Below, piece after piece: positions 54,332 through 62,801 of a stretch of 64,000 nt of DNA. The DNA comes from Advenella kashmirensis W13003 (GTDB lineage Bacteria > Pseudomonadota > Gammaproteobacteria > Burkholderiales > Burkholderiaceae_B). Position 1 is the first letter of the stretch. Every line of letters starts with the position of its first letter. A program made the position numbers and the translations under genes. Below the pieces are notes generated by a model. That model had not been told where the DNA came from. It saw nothing but the letters and a program-made list of their open reading frames with translations, and did no database searches. Location of the stretch: contig NZ_KI650979.1 in NCBI RefSeq assembly GCF_000506985.1, positions 1 to 64,000 on the forward strand. The letters are read 5' to 3'.

Positions 54332-55291
54332 ATGAAAAAATCTCACTCCCCCATTTCTCTCAGGGACATGGGCTCCTTCCATGTCGGCGGCCGAACGGTA
54401 CAACTGCACGGCCAGCCCGAATACCACCGTGTCTTGAGCGCCGGCGGCGAGCCTGTCAGCGTCAACCTGAACGGCACCTACATGATTGAGCAAATGTATG
54501 TGCAGTACTTTCTTCCCGCACAGCCGAACGGCAAGGGGCCACTCATATTCTGGCACGGCGGCGGCATGTCCGGCGCCGCCTGGGAGACAACGCCGGACGG
54601 CCGCGAAGGCTGGGCCAATTTTTTTATCCACCGTGGCTGGGATGTATATTTATGCGACGCAGTGGAACGCGGTCGGTCCGGATTTGCACCGGTTCCGGAA
54701 ATCTGGCCCGAAAAACCGGTTGTGCAGACCGTCGACGATATATACAGCCGGTTTCGTATTGGCGACCGCGTCGGTAGTTACGATCACGATCCATCGCGGC
54801 GCAGCGCCTATCCAAATACGCGCTTTCCGCTAAATGCCTTCGACCAATTCACCAAACAGATGGTCCCTCGCTGGACACACACCAATGAGGCCATGATAGC
54901 GGCCTTCGAGGCATTACTGGAAAAAGTGGGAACGGCCAGCCTCCTGTGTCATTCGCAGGCCGGTCCGCTAGCTTTGCAGCTGGCGGCGCGAAATCCCGAT
55001 CAGCTGCGGGCGCTGGTTGCCATCGAACCGGCGGGCATCCCCCAAATTCAATTCGACGAGTTGCGCACGCCTGCGCTGATTGTGCTTGGCGACAATATTG
55101 AAACCGACAACCGATGGCGCTTACTGCGGGAGAAAATTCTGCAATTTGCTGCCACTGTAAACAGCGCCGAAGTGCTATCGCTGCCCGCCATCGGAATTAC
55201 AGGTAATTCACATGTCATGATGATGGATACAAATAACCAGCAGATCGCACAACTGATTGATGCCTGGATGACCAGAATCATCGACGGGTAA
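54332..55291 (+). CDS. Alpha/beta hydrolase
   Basis: A 319-residue alpha/beta hydrolase with a nucleophile elbow CHSQAG (serine near residue 208), the HGGG-type oxyanion segment FWHGGGMSGAAW near residue 75, and a likely catalytic histidine in TGNSHVMMMD. It resembles esterases of Bordetella-type genomes; there is no obvious signal peptide. It begins 52 bp after the Bug receptor and is probably cotranscribed, so its ester or amide substrate may be what the receptor gathers. The class II aldolase gene runs toward it. Confidence 0.85.
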   Translation: MKKSHSPISLRDMGSFHVGGRTVQLHGQPEYHRVLSAGGEPVSVNLNGTYMIEQMYVQYFLPAQPNGKGPLIFWHGGGMSGAAWETTPDGREGWANFFIHRGWDVYLCDAVERGRSGFAPVPEIWPEKPVVQTVDDIYSRFRIGDRVGSYDHDPSRRSAYPNTRFPLNAFDQFTKQMVPRWTHTNEAMIAAFEALLEKVGTASLLCHSQAGPLALQLAARNPDQLRALVAIEPAGIPQIQFDELRTPALIVLGDNIETDNRWRLLREKILQFAATVNSAEVLSLPAIGITGNSHVMMMDTNNQQIAQLIDAWMTRIIDG

Positions 55292-55304
55292 ACAATACTC
55301 TGAT

Positions 55305-56042
55305 TTACAGCAGGCGCCGCAAGGACTCGAAAAACAATGTCGATTGCAAGCGTTCCTGCTGAATTTGCTCCGCCGCCACGGCAGCCTTGTGCTCGTCCAC
55401 CGGCGTCAGGGGCAGCCCCGACGAATGCGCCAGCACCTCGACCCGCGCAGCACGCTCCAGGTAATAAAGATCGTCATAGGCGTAGGCAACACTTTCTCCG
55501 CACACAATCGGCCCGTGGTTGGCCAGGAAGGCGACATCGGCCCCGTTCATGGCATGGGCAATCCGCTCGCCCTCTGCGTGATCCAGGGCCAATCCATTAT
55601 AGGTGCGGTCAATGGCGATCCGGTTGTAAAACCGCATGGCATTTTGCGATAGCAGCGGATCGAGCCCGCCATTTTCAGTCAGGGTCAGCGCGGTGGCATA
55701 GGGCATGTGGGTATGCAAGACACATTTTTTGCGCGCAATCCGGTGCACCGCCGCGTGAATGAAAAGCGCCGTGGGTTCGATCTCGTGTTTGCCCCAGAGC
55801 TTGTTGCCCTGCGCGTCAACCATCACGATATCCTCGGCCTGGATTTCAGACCACTGGAAGCCACGCGGGTTCAGCAAAAACCAGTCCGAACAGGCGGGTA
55901 CCTCAGCGCTGAAATGGTTGCAAACGCCTTCCGAAAAATCATGAAAGGCCGCCGCTCGCAAAGCCAGCGCCAGATCATCGCGCAAAGCGTTCGTCTCGGG
56001 TGCATGGTAAACGGCTTCATATTGGTTCTGTACGGTATCCAT
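55305..56042 (-). CDS. Class II aldolase/adducin-family protein
   Basis: A 245-residue zinc-dependent class II aldolase-type enzyme. The zinc-binding His pair is in VLHTHMPYA and another His in FLANHGPIV; a catalytic Glu is in HEIEPTALFIH. Family members are fuculose/ribulose-phosphate aldolases and decarboxylases; here the substrate is unknown. It is convergent with the alpha/beta hydrolase (13 bp apart) and may be part of the same LysR-linked catabolic region. Confidence 0.88.
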   Translation of the reverse strand: MDTVQNQYEAVYHAPETNALRDDLALALRAAAFHDFSEGVCNHFSAEVPACSDWFLLNPRGFQWSEIQAEDIVMVDAQGNKLWGKHEIEPTALFIHAAVHRIARKKCVLHTHMPYATALTLTENGGLDPLLSQNAMRFYNRIAIDRTYNGLALDHAEGERIAHAMNGADVAFLANHGPIVCGESVAYAYDDLYYLERAARVEVLAHSSGLPLTPVDEHKAAVAAEQIQQERLQSTLFFESLRRLL

Positions 56043-56231
56043 CCTCGCTCCCTGGTTAATTCGATTTCAAATGTCATTTGAACTGCCCGCTCATCCGGTC
56101 ACCGGCGATCATACTGTACGCACGGATTGGCCCACGTGTCCCGGTTCGAGGCGTAATATGGACAGTCTAGTGCCAATTCGTGCACTTGTGTCAATTTCTG
56201 CCGTTTACGGCTAAACGATGAAATGCTCACC

Positions 56232-56885
56232 ATGAAAAACCGACTGCACTACATATACGATCCTCTTTGCGGCTGGTGCTATGCTGCAGAACCCTTGCTA
56301 AACAACATTCTGGAAAGTCCGCTACGTGAGCGGTTTTCATTTGAAATGCATGCGGGAGGCCTGTTCCAGCGCATGAAACTGCCTGCAAGCAAGCGGACCA
56401 TGATTCGACAAGCCGATGCGCGTATTGCAGACATGACAGGACAGATATTCGGCGAGGCTTACCTGAACGGGCTGCTGGCGCGCGATGACACCATTTACGA
56501 CTCCCTGCCACCCATTGCAGCCATTCTTGCCGTGGGCCGCCTGGCGCCCGGACTCGAGCCGGAAATGCTGCAGGCGATTCAGCATGCGCATTATCGCGAA
56601 GGTCTTGCGGTTGTCCAGGAAGAGACCCTTGGCGGACTGGCAGGTACGCTGGGCGTTGAACGGGATCGATTCAGCCCACTATACAACGAGATGCTAAATG
56701 AACATATCCAGAATCATCTGGACAGCACTTTGACGCTTATGCATTACGCCGGCGCCCAGGGTTTTCCTGCGTTTGTGATCCAGCGCGGTGACACACTGGA
56801 AAGACTCGGGCACGAAAAACACTACAACGACCCTGCGGCGTTTGCTGCCCTTTTTGCTGACCGAATCGGCGACGACGCAGACTAA
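56232..56885 (+). CDS. DsbA-family (thioredoxin-like) protein
   Basis: A 217-residue DsbA-like protein with the redox motif CGWC (Cys13-Cys16) near the N-terminus and a helical insertion (about 30-150), as in the DsbA family of 2-hydroxychromene-2-carboxylate isomerase/FrnE type. No signal peptide, so it probably acts in the cytoplasm. Its start lies among ATGs at 56223 and 56232 without a clear ribosome site. It is followed after 159 bp by the PhnZ-like gene. Confidence 0.82.
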   Translation: MKNRLHYIYDPLCGWCYAAEPLLNNILESPLRERFSFEMHAGGLFQRMKLPASKRTMIRQADARIADMTGQIFGEAYLNGLLARDDTIYDSLPPIAAILAVGRLAPGLEPEMLQAIQHAHYREGLAVVQEETLGGLAGTLGVERDRFSPLYNEMLNEHIQNHLDSTLTLMHYAGAQGFPAFVIQRGDTLERLGHEKHYNDPAAFAALFADRIGDDAD

Positions 56886-57044
56886 GGCACCGCGACTTGT
56901 TGCGCATCAAGCCGGTACCATTGATACAGCTCGCTTGGGACAGTCGGCAACATAGATTACATCTGAAATCGCCTCTTATCGCGTCAATCTCCTGTCATCC
57001 AGAGAGCGTAAACTTAATCTTTTGCATACAGACCGGATCGTGCC

Positions 57045-57620
57045 ATGAATCTCACCCCCGACGAAATTCAATCGCTCTACGAAACATACGGTGCCTCGCT
57101 TTATGATGGCGAAGCGGTGACACAATTGGAGCATGCCTTGCAGGCTGCCAGCCAGGCCGAATCAGAAGGGGCTCCGGATACTCTCATCGCCGCAGCCCTG
57201 CTCCACGACCTTGGCCACATTCTTGAAGCCCGTAACCAGGATCGCGACAATGCCTTCCCTGCAGCAGACCACCGTCATCAATTGGCTGTGGTCCCTTTTC
57301 TGCAGCGCGACTTTCCGGACGCCATGATCGAACCCATTAAATTGCATGTGGACGCCAAGCGTTGCCTGTGCGCCCTGGATGCCAGTTATTTCTCTACACT
57401 ATCGCCTGCATCAGTACACAGCCTGGAACTTCAGGGCGGCATTTTCAGCGAGACGCAGGTTGCCGAGTTCGAGCAACGCCCCCATGCGCAGGCCGCTCTG
57501 CGCTTGCGCCGCTGGGATGATCTGGCCAAGGTACCTCACCGAAGTACGCCGGATCTGGCGCATTTCATGCGATATGTCCATCAGGTATACCAACCCACTC
57601 TGGCGGCTACGACGAAGTAA
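57045..57620 (+). CDS. PhnZ-like HD-domain oxygenase
   Basis: A 191-residue HD-domain protein of the phosphonate-degradation-associated group (PhnZ/TIGR03276). PhnZ is a mixed-valent diiron oxygenase that splits the C-P bond of hydroxyphosphonates. Likely ligands are His30, His54-Asp55 (LLHDLGH), His76/78, His101 and Asp158/159. The Tyr20 and Glu23 found here correspond to Tyr24/Glu27 in PhnZ, which mark oxygenase rather than phosphatase activity. No PhnY or other phosphonate genes lie nearby, so the substrate remains open. It overlaps the convergent FMN reductase gene by 14 bp. Confidence 0.82.
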   Translation: MNLTPDEIQSLYETYGASLYDGEAVTQLEHALQAASQAESEGAPDTLIAAALLHDLGHILEARNQDRDNAFPAADHRHQLAVVPFLQRDFPDAMIEPIKLHVDAKRCLCALDASYFSTLSPASVHSLELQGGIFSETQVAEFEQRPHAQAALRLRRWDDLAKVPHRSTPDLAHFMRYVHQVYQPTLAATTK

Positions 57621-58224
57621 CGCCAATGGCCGCCGCGGTATTGACCAGTGCGAGCGCAAGACCTTCAACGGCGGCCCGATGCTCTTCGCTCACCAACGTA
57701 CCCGTTTCATCAAAGGCATTGGCAGCAAAAGGAATGCCGACCATCGCCGGCAATACCAACATACCCAAACCCGATAGCACGGAACGCAAATGCAATTGGC
57801 CCAATTTCGTGCCGGATGCCCCTGTCGTGGCGCCCCCAATGCCGGCAATCTTGCCCATATAGGGCACCTTTCCGGCTTCGTCTCCATCCGTCCGGGATAC
57901 CCAATCGAGCGTATTTTTTAGCAACGCAGAGATCGAAGAGTTCTCTTCGGGAGATGCAAAGAACACGCCATGGTGCGATTTGAATAGCGCACGCAACCGG
58001 CGTGCCGCATCGGGCAACCCTCGTTCCGCTTCGTCATCGCCATGATAAATGGCCATCGGATAATCCGCCAGACTGATCAAGGTCGCATCGCCACCGGCCT
58101 CTTGCACCGCAACTGACATGCAACGGGCAAGACGAGTGTTATAGGATTGTCGTCGAATGCTGCCCGATAGCAGTAATATGCGCGGTCTTGCGTCTTTCCT
58201 ACTCTTGTTATCGTCCTGGCTCAT
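57607..58224 (-). CDS. NADPH-dependent FMN reductase family protein
   Basis: A 205-residue flavodoxin-fold NAD(P)H:FMN oxidoreductase. The FMN loop (LLLSGSIRRQSYNTRLAR) is near residue 14, and the SPEENSSISALLKNTLDW and GKIAGIGGATTGASG segments fit the family. It is cytoplasmic. It may reduce FMN, quinones, azo compounds or metals. It is convergent with the PhnZ-like gene, overlapping by 14 bp, and 66 bp downstream of a SagB-type nitroreductase on the same strand. Confidence 0.9.
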   Translation of the reverse strand: MSQDDNKSRKDARPRILLLSGSIRRQSYNTRLARCMSVAVQEAGGDATLISLADYPMAIYHGDDEAERGLPDAARRLRALFKSHHGVFFASPEENSSISALLKNTLDWVSRTDGDEAGKVPYMGKIAGIGGATTGASGTKLGQLHLRSVLSGLGMLVLPAMVGIPFAANAFDETGTLVSEEHRAAVEGLALALVNTAAAIGVTSS

Positions 58225-58290
58225 TCAAGGCTCCTCTAAATGCATATTGGCCGGCCATCATAACAAGCCGGCTCGCCGGTTAGCCGCTAA

Positions 58291-58902
58291 TTACGATCGG
58301 CATTGCCCCAGGCAGAACAGGGCCACGGCGCGGTGCCCGGACGGCAGCGGCAACAGCCGGGCCAGCGCCTGGTCGTCCACGCCCATCACCAACACCCCAC
58401 CCAGCCCTTCCACCAGCGTAGCCAAGTATAAGGACTGCGCGACGGCTCCGGCTTCCACGTCAATATAACGGGCGCCCCGTTGTCCGTCGGACTGTTGATC
58501 TGCAAAATGACGCAAGGCTCGTTCATGATCCGCTGTGATGACTATGATCGCGGCTGCGCTTTCGAGCCAGACATCATCGGCCAGTGAAACTTGCAATAGA
58601 CTGCCTGCAGCAGGGAGTTCAGCCTGGCGATTCAATTGGTGATTGTCGGGATCGAATCCATAAATGGCTGGTGCCAGGTCCTGTATCCGGCGGGCAATGA
58701 CGGTCAGGCCCAGGGGATGCAAGGCATGTGCCGACGGCGCGCCACGTCCGCCGTCCTGATCGGTGACGCCTTGTGCCCCATCCAGCATGCGCATGAGCGT
58801 CTGTTGCTGGATCGCACTGTCATCGTAGTCCCGCACGCTGCGCCGCCTGGCGATCAGCGAATACAGTAATGTTCTTTCCTGCTCAGATAATGGTCCCGTC
58901 AT
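58291..58902 (-). CDS. SagB/nitroreductase-family protein
   Basis: A 203-residue flavin-dependent nitroreductase-like protein of the SagB type. RRSVRDYDDSAIQQQTLMRML at the N-terminus and AGAVAQSLYLATLVEGLGGV near the C-terminus are the flavin-binding parts. Without a peptide-modification cluster nearby, a general nitro/quinone reductase role is more likely than thiazole/oxazole synthesis. The ATG at 58902 is preferred over the frame start at 58968. It is divergent from the MarR gene and may share its operator region. Confidence 0.85.
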   Translation of the reverse strand: MTGPLSEQERTLLYSLIARRRSVRDYDDSAIQQQTLMRMLDGAQGVTDQDGGRGAPSAHALHPLGLTVIARRIQDLAPAIYGFDPDNHQLNRQAELPAAGSLLQVSLADDVWLESAAAIIVITADHERALRHFADQQSDGQRGARYIDVEAGAVAQSLYLATLVEGLGGVLVMGVDDQALARLLPLPSGHRAVALFCLGQCRS

Positions 58903-59078
58903 AAGAAATATCCTGTCCTGTATTGAACACCTTGCCAGTGTAACAATAAAGCATAACCGGCCGGGCACTTCAGAATACGACTGTAATGACCTGGATACTG
59001 TATAGCGACCGCGGCCCCGTATGTTTAATCGAATATCGCGATTTGCCGGCAGTTCAGTTTTAATTCAGTTGCCATCCG

Positions 59079-59098
59079 TATAATAATTAGCTAGCTAA
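59079..59098 (+). promoter_or_regulatory. Promoter -10 and palindromic MarR operator
   Basis: TATAAT at 59079-59084 is the -10 of the marR-efflux operon. A perfect 12-bp palindrome TTAGCTAGCTAA covers 59087-59098, right at the expected start of transcription. This is the arrangement of a MarR-type autorepressor site. It could also influence the divergent SagB-type gene. Confidence 0.65.
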
Positions 59099-59121
59099 CT
59101 AATCTATTTTCCATATTCATC

Positions 59122-59613
59122 ATGCCGACAAACACCAATCTGCCGTCCGACGCCACTCTGATGGCCATGAGTCAGGGCATGCTCCAAATGTCACGTGCTT
59201 ATCGTGCCGCGGCCGATCAAATGCTGGCAGAGCTTGGCGTATCCCAGGCCACGGCATGGCCGATTGTCGTCATCAGACGGCTGGGCGAAGGCGTACGCCA
59301 AAAGGCGGTGGCCGAAGAACTGGGCATCGAAGCCCCCTCACTGGTGCGCCTGCTGGATCAGCTTGAAGCCAGCGGTCTGGCCGTACGCAAACTGGATATT
59401 GAAGACGGGCGCAGCAAGACCCTGCATCTGACGGAAACGGGCCGACGTATCGCTAATGACATCGATAAACGTCTTCTCGGTTTCCGGCGCACCGTATTCA
59501 AAGGCGTATCCAGAGAAGACGCCGACGCGTTTCTGCGCGTACTCGCAGCAATACGCCGCGACACCTGTGGAGTCGGTAAGGCAGCAGGAAAGCATTCGGG
59601 CGATCCCAAATGA
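59122..59613 (+). CDS. MarR-family transcriptional regulator
   Basis: A 163-residue winged-helix MarR regulator. The DNA-binding part (RQKAVAEELGIEAPSLVRLLDQLEASGLAVRK, read in two parts) with the wing DIEDGRSKTLHLTETG is typical. It lies 24 bp after the perfect palindrome and its TGA overlaps the ATG of the efflux permease, so it is likely the autorepressor of the whole efflux operon, released by an aromatic acid or similar compound. Confidence 0.93.
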   Translation: MPTNTNLPSDATLMAMSQGMLQMSRAYRAAADQMLAELGVSQATAWPIVVIRRLGEGVRQKAVAEELGIEAPSLVRLLDQLEASGLAVRKLDIEDGRSKTLHLTETGRRIANDIDKRLLGFRRTVFKGVSREDADAFLRVLAAIRRDTCGVGKAAGKHSGDPK

Positions 59614-61652
59614 AATTATTTACCCGCGACGAGACGCTATTCTCATTCAAATGTTATATAAGCGCCATGATGGCGCTTTATATTTCATATAGCATCGGCC
59701 TGGCCAATCCGTTCTGGGCCATGATGACCGCCTATGTTGTTACGACCCAGCCTTGGGCGGGAAGTATCCGCTCCAAAGCGCTCTATCGGCTGGGTGGTAC
59801 CGTGCTTGGGTCGGCCGCTGCCGTCGCCATTGTCCCGAATCTGAACCAGAGCCCCTTGCTGACTACCGCCGCCATGGCACTGTGGGTCGGTGGATGTCTG
59901 TATATTTCACTTCTTGACCGTACGCCGCGCTCATATGTTTTCATGCTGGCAGGTTACACAGCCGCACTGATCGGATTTCCTGCAGTGGACAATCCTCTCG
60001 GGCTCTTCGACAAGGGCATTTCCCGCGTGGAAGAAATCAGCCTGGGCATCATGTGCGCGGCGCTGGTTCACACCATTATTCTGCCGCGCAGTATCGCACC
60101 GGTGGTCATCGGCGGGCTGGACAAGGCCCTGGCCGACGCACGCGCCTGGATGATCTCAGCACTGCGCGGCCCGATACCGGAAAATGACAAGCAGGACCGC
60201 CGCAAGCTGGCCAATGACATCACACAACTGCGTCTGACTGCCTCACATATCCCCTACGACACGAGCAATATACGCTGGTCTGCGCATCTGTTGCGGGCTT
60301 TGCTCAATCGGATTATCAGCCTGACGCCGACCATTTCCTCGATAGAAGACAGACTGAACGCCCTGCAGGACACCGGACAAACCTTGTCGACAAACTGGCA
60401 ACATGTACTGGCGCAAATCAGCGAATGCGTGGAAGCGGGCACGCTTCTTGAACCAGGCAAACTGCAAACCTTACACAGCGCCATCGACACGATTACACCA
60501 GACATCAAGTCTGACACCGAATGGGAAACATTGCTGCTGGCCAGTCTTGCGACCCGTTTGCATGAGATGGTCAACACCTACGCAAAATGTTTGCAAATGC
60601 GGGCGGATCTGGATGCCGGGATACAAAAAGCGAGCGACGAATCGCGTTCGACCCGCCGCACGGCCGATCTGCATATCGATCGTGGCATTGCGCTGCAATC
60701 GGCGATGGCGGCGGCTATTGCCATCGGCGTCTGCTGTGTGTTCTGGATCGTTACTGCATGGCCCCAGGGCGGTACAGCCGCCATGATGGCCGCAGTGTTC
60801 AGCTGCTTTTTCTCCACACTGGACAACCCGGTACCACCGCTGCGCATTTTTCTGCGCTACACGATTTACTCCATTCCCATTTCCGCTTTCTATCTGCTGG
60901 TGGCGCTGCCGTCCGTACATTCATTTGAAATGCTGGCGATGGTTATTTTCCCCACGGTGTTCGTACTGTCCGCGCTGGCCGTGCGTCCGGCCTATGCGCT
61001 CAAAGCGATGGCGCTACTGTTTGGCGTATTGGGATCGCTGGCGCTTATGGATGTCAATCAGGCCACACTGGACATTTACTTGAACAGCATTACCGGTCAG
61101 ATCGCCGGCACGCTCGTGGCGGCGCTGGTCGCCAGCCTGTTTCGTACAATCAGCGCCGAACGTGCAGTGCTGCGGATTCAGAATGCCAACCGGCACGATC
61201 TGCTCACTCTGGCCTCCACCAAACGCCTGCTGCTGACACCCCATTTGACTTCGCGCATGCTCGATCGCGTGGGATTACTGCAAACCCGCCTGCCCGCCAA
61301 CGCTCGCGAGGAAGACAGCAAGGTCGCTGACCCCTTGCTTGCGCTCAGAATCGGCAACGACATCGCCGTATTGCAATCGGCATTACCGTCCCTGCCACGA
61401 ACGGCCGGTTCGATCAGGCACTTGCTGGATGCACTCGCATCCTATTTGCGCAAATCAGGACAGCAGCCCGATAACGCGCTTTTGCAGCAGATTGACGGCA
61501 CGCTCGCGCATGTTTTACAGACGCCGGCGATCGGCCCTTCGCACGATCGCGCTGTCGTTGCCATGGTTGGATTGCGTCGCGGGTTGTTCCCGCAAACAGC
61601 AAACTTTCCCTTCCACGGTCCGTTAAATGCTCACATGTCACAGGCCAAATGA
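59610..61652 (+). CDS. FUSC/AaeB-family efflux permease
   Basis: A 680-residue inner-membrane protein of the FUSC/aromatic acid exporter family. Two sets of transmembrane helices (about 20-150 and 355-510) flank cytoplasmic domains, as in AaeB. RSYVFMLAGYTAALIGFPAV and the second-half TAWPQGGTAAMMAAVF are typical. It likely exports aromatic carboxylic acids or related drugs with the HlyD and NodT partners downstream. It overlaps MarR by four bases and DUF1656 by four bases (ATGA). Confidence 0.92.
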   Translation: MKLFTRDETLFSFKCYISAMMALYISYSIGLANPFWAMMTAYVVTTQPWAGSIRSKALYRLGGTVLGSAAAVAIVPNLNQSPLLTTAAMALWVGGCLYISLLDRTPRSYVFMLAGYTAALIGFPAVDNPLGLFDKGISRVEEISLGIMCAALVHTIILPRSIAPVVIGGLDKALADARAWMISALRGPIPENDKQDRRKLANDITQLRLTASHIPYDTSNIRWSAHLLRALLNRIISLTPTISSIEDRLNALQDTGQTLSTNWQHVLAQISECVEAGTLLEPGKLQTLHSAIDTITPDIKSDTEWETLLLASLATRLHEMVNTYAKCLQMRADLDAGIQKASDESRSTRRTADLHIDRGIALQSAMAAAIAIGVCCVFWIVTAWPQGGTAAMMAAVFSCFFSTLDNPVPPLRIFLRYTIYSIPISAFYLLVALPSVHSFEMLAMVIFPTVFVLSALAVRPAYALKAMALLFGVLGSLALMDVNQATLDIYLNSITGQIAGTLVAALVASLFRTISAERAVLRIQNANRHDLLTLASTKRLLLTPHLTSRMLDRVGLLQTRLPANAREEDSKVADPLLALRIGNDIAVLQSALPSLPRTAGSIRHLLDALASYLRKSGQQPDNALLQQIDGTLAHVLQTPAIGPSHDRAVVAMVGLRRGLFPQTANFPFHGPLNAHMSQAK

Positions 61653-61873
61653 TGATCGGTGAAATTGATATTCAGGGGTTGTATATCCCATGGTTGCTGG
61701 TCCTTGCTTTAGTCACACTTGTGATATCAAAAGCCGTCAGCGCTCTGCTCTCCCGCCTGGGCCTGTACCGTCTGGTCTGGCATCCGGCTCTGTTCGATCT
61801 TGCGCTGTATCTTATATTGCTTTTTGCCGTGCAAAGTGCGTTCCCTTATTTACTCAAAATGTTGATGGTCTGA
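61649..61873 (+). CDS. DUF1656 small membrane protein (AaeX-like)
   Basis: A 74-residue protein with two transmembrane helices (about 10-30 and 45-68), beginning MMIGEIDIQGLYIPWLLVL. This small family is nearly always found between a FUSC/AaeB permease and an HlyD-type adaptor, as here; its role in the pump is unknown. It overlaps the permease by ATGA and lies 3 bp before the adaptor gene. Confidence 0.9.
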   Translation: MMIGEIDIQGLYIPWLLVLALVTLVISKAVSALLSRLGLYRLVWHPALFDLALYLILLFAVQSAFPYLLKMLMV

Positions 61874-61876
61874 CAA

Positions 61877-62767
61877 ATGAAATTGTTCTCTTCCGCATCG
61901 GTCGCCGCCATGGGCCGGTTCCTTCTCACCATGATTATTCTGGCATTGGCGATCCTTGCCGGCTGGCAGCTTTGGCTTCATTATGAAGTCGAACCGTGGA
62001 CACGGGACGGGCGGGTCAAGGCCAATGTGGTCCAGGTGGCACCCGATGTTTCGGGGCTGGTCAAAAGCGTAGCCGTGCACGACAACCAGGACGTCAGGGC
62101 CGGCGATTTGCTGTTCGAAGTTGACCACGCGCGTTATCAATTGGCCTTTGACCAGGCTCAGGCAGGCGTGAATGCAGGAACGGCCGCACGTGACCAGGCT
62201 CAGCGCGATCTGAAGCGCAATCGCTCGCTGGGCAAACTGGTAGCCGCCGAAATCGTGGAACAAAGCCGCATGCGCCTGAATCAGGCAGAGGCAGCATTAG
62301 CTCAAGCCCAGGTGCAACTGGCAACCGCGAAACTGAATCTGACACGCAGTCGGGTATACGCCGTAACCGATGGCCGGATCACCAATCTGAGTTTGCGCGC
62401 GGGCGATTACGTCACAGTAGGCAAACCGGTACTGGCCTTGATTGACAGCGCTTCGTTCTACGTTGAAGGCTATTTTGAAGAAGGCAAACTCAAAAATATC
62501 CATGAAAATGATCCCGCCACCGTCACCCTGATGGGAAACAGCGGCGAACTCAAGGGCCACGTGCAAAGCATTGCATTGGGTATTGCAGACCGGGACCGCG
62601 GTGTAGGCAATGATTTGCTGCCCAATGTCAACCCGACCTTCAACTGGATCCGGCTCGCGCAGCGGGTGCCGGTGCGCATCGCCATAGACCAGAAGGACCC
62701 GGCCACGTTGCTGGTGGCCGGACAGACGGCGACCGTGAGTATTGACCCACCTTCCCGCACAAAATAA
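61877..62767 (+). CDS. HlyD-family periplasmic adaptor (AaeA/EmrA-like)
   Basis: A 296-residue membrane-fusion protein. One N-terminal transmembrane helix (about 14-35) is followed by a lipoyl/barrel-sandwich domain (DGRVKANVVQVAPDVSGLVKSV), an alpha-helical hairpin (about 85-160, AGVNAGTAARDQAQRDL) and a beta-barrel. It joins the FUSC permease in the inner membrane to the outer-membrane channel. It is 3 bp after DUF1656 and 34 bp before the NodT gene. Confidence 0.93.
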   Translation: MKLFSSASVAAMGRFLLTMIILALAILAGWQLWLHYEVEPWTRDGRVKANVVQVAPDVSGLVKSVAVHDNQDVRAGDLLFEVDHARYQLAFDQAQAGVNAGTAARDQAQRDLKRNRSLGKLVAAEIVEQSRMRLNQAEAALAQAQVQLATAKLNLTRSRVYAVTDGRITNLSLRAGDYVTVGKPVLALIDSASFYVEGYFEEGKLKNIHENDPATVTLMGNSGELKGHVQSIALGIADRDRGVGNDLLPNVNPTFNWIRLAQRVPVRIAIDQKDPATLLVAGQTATVSIDPPSRTK

Positions 62768-62801
62768 CTCAAACCCACGCCGATATTTTCAGGCAACGAT
62801 T

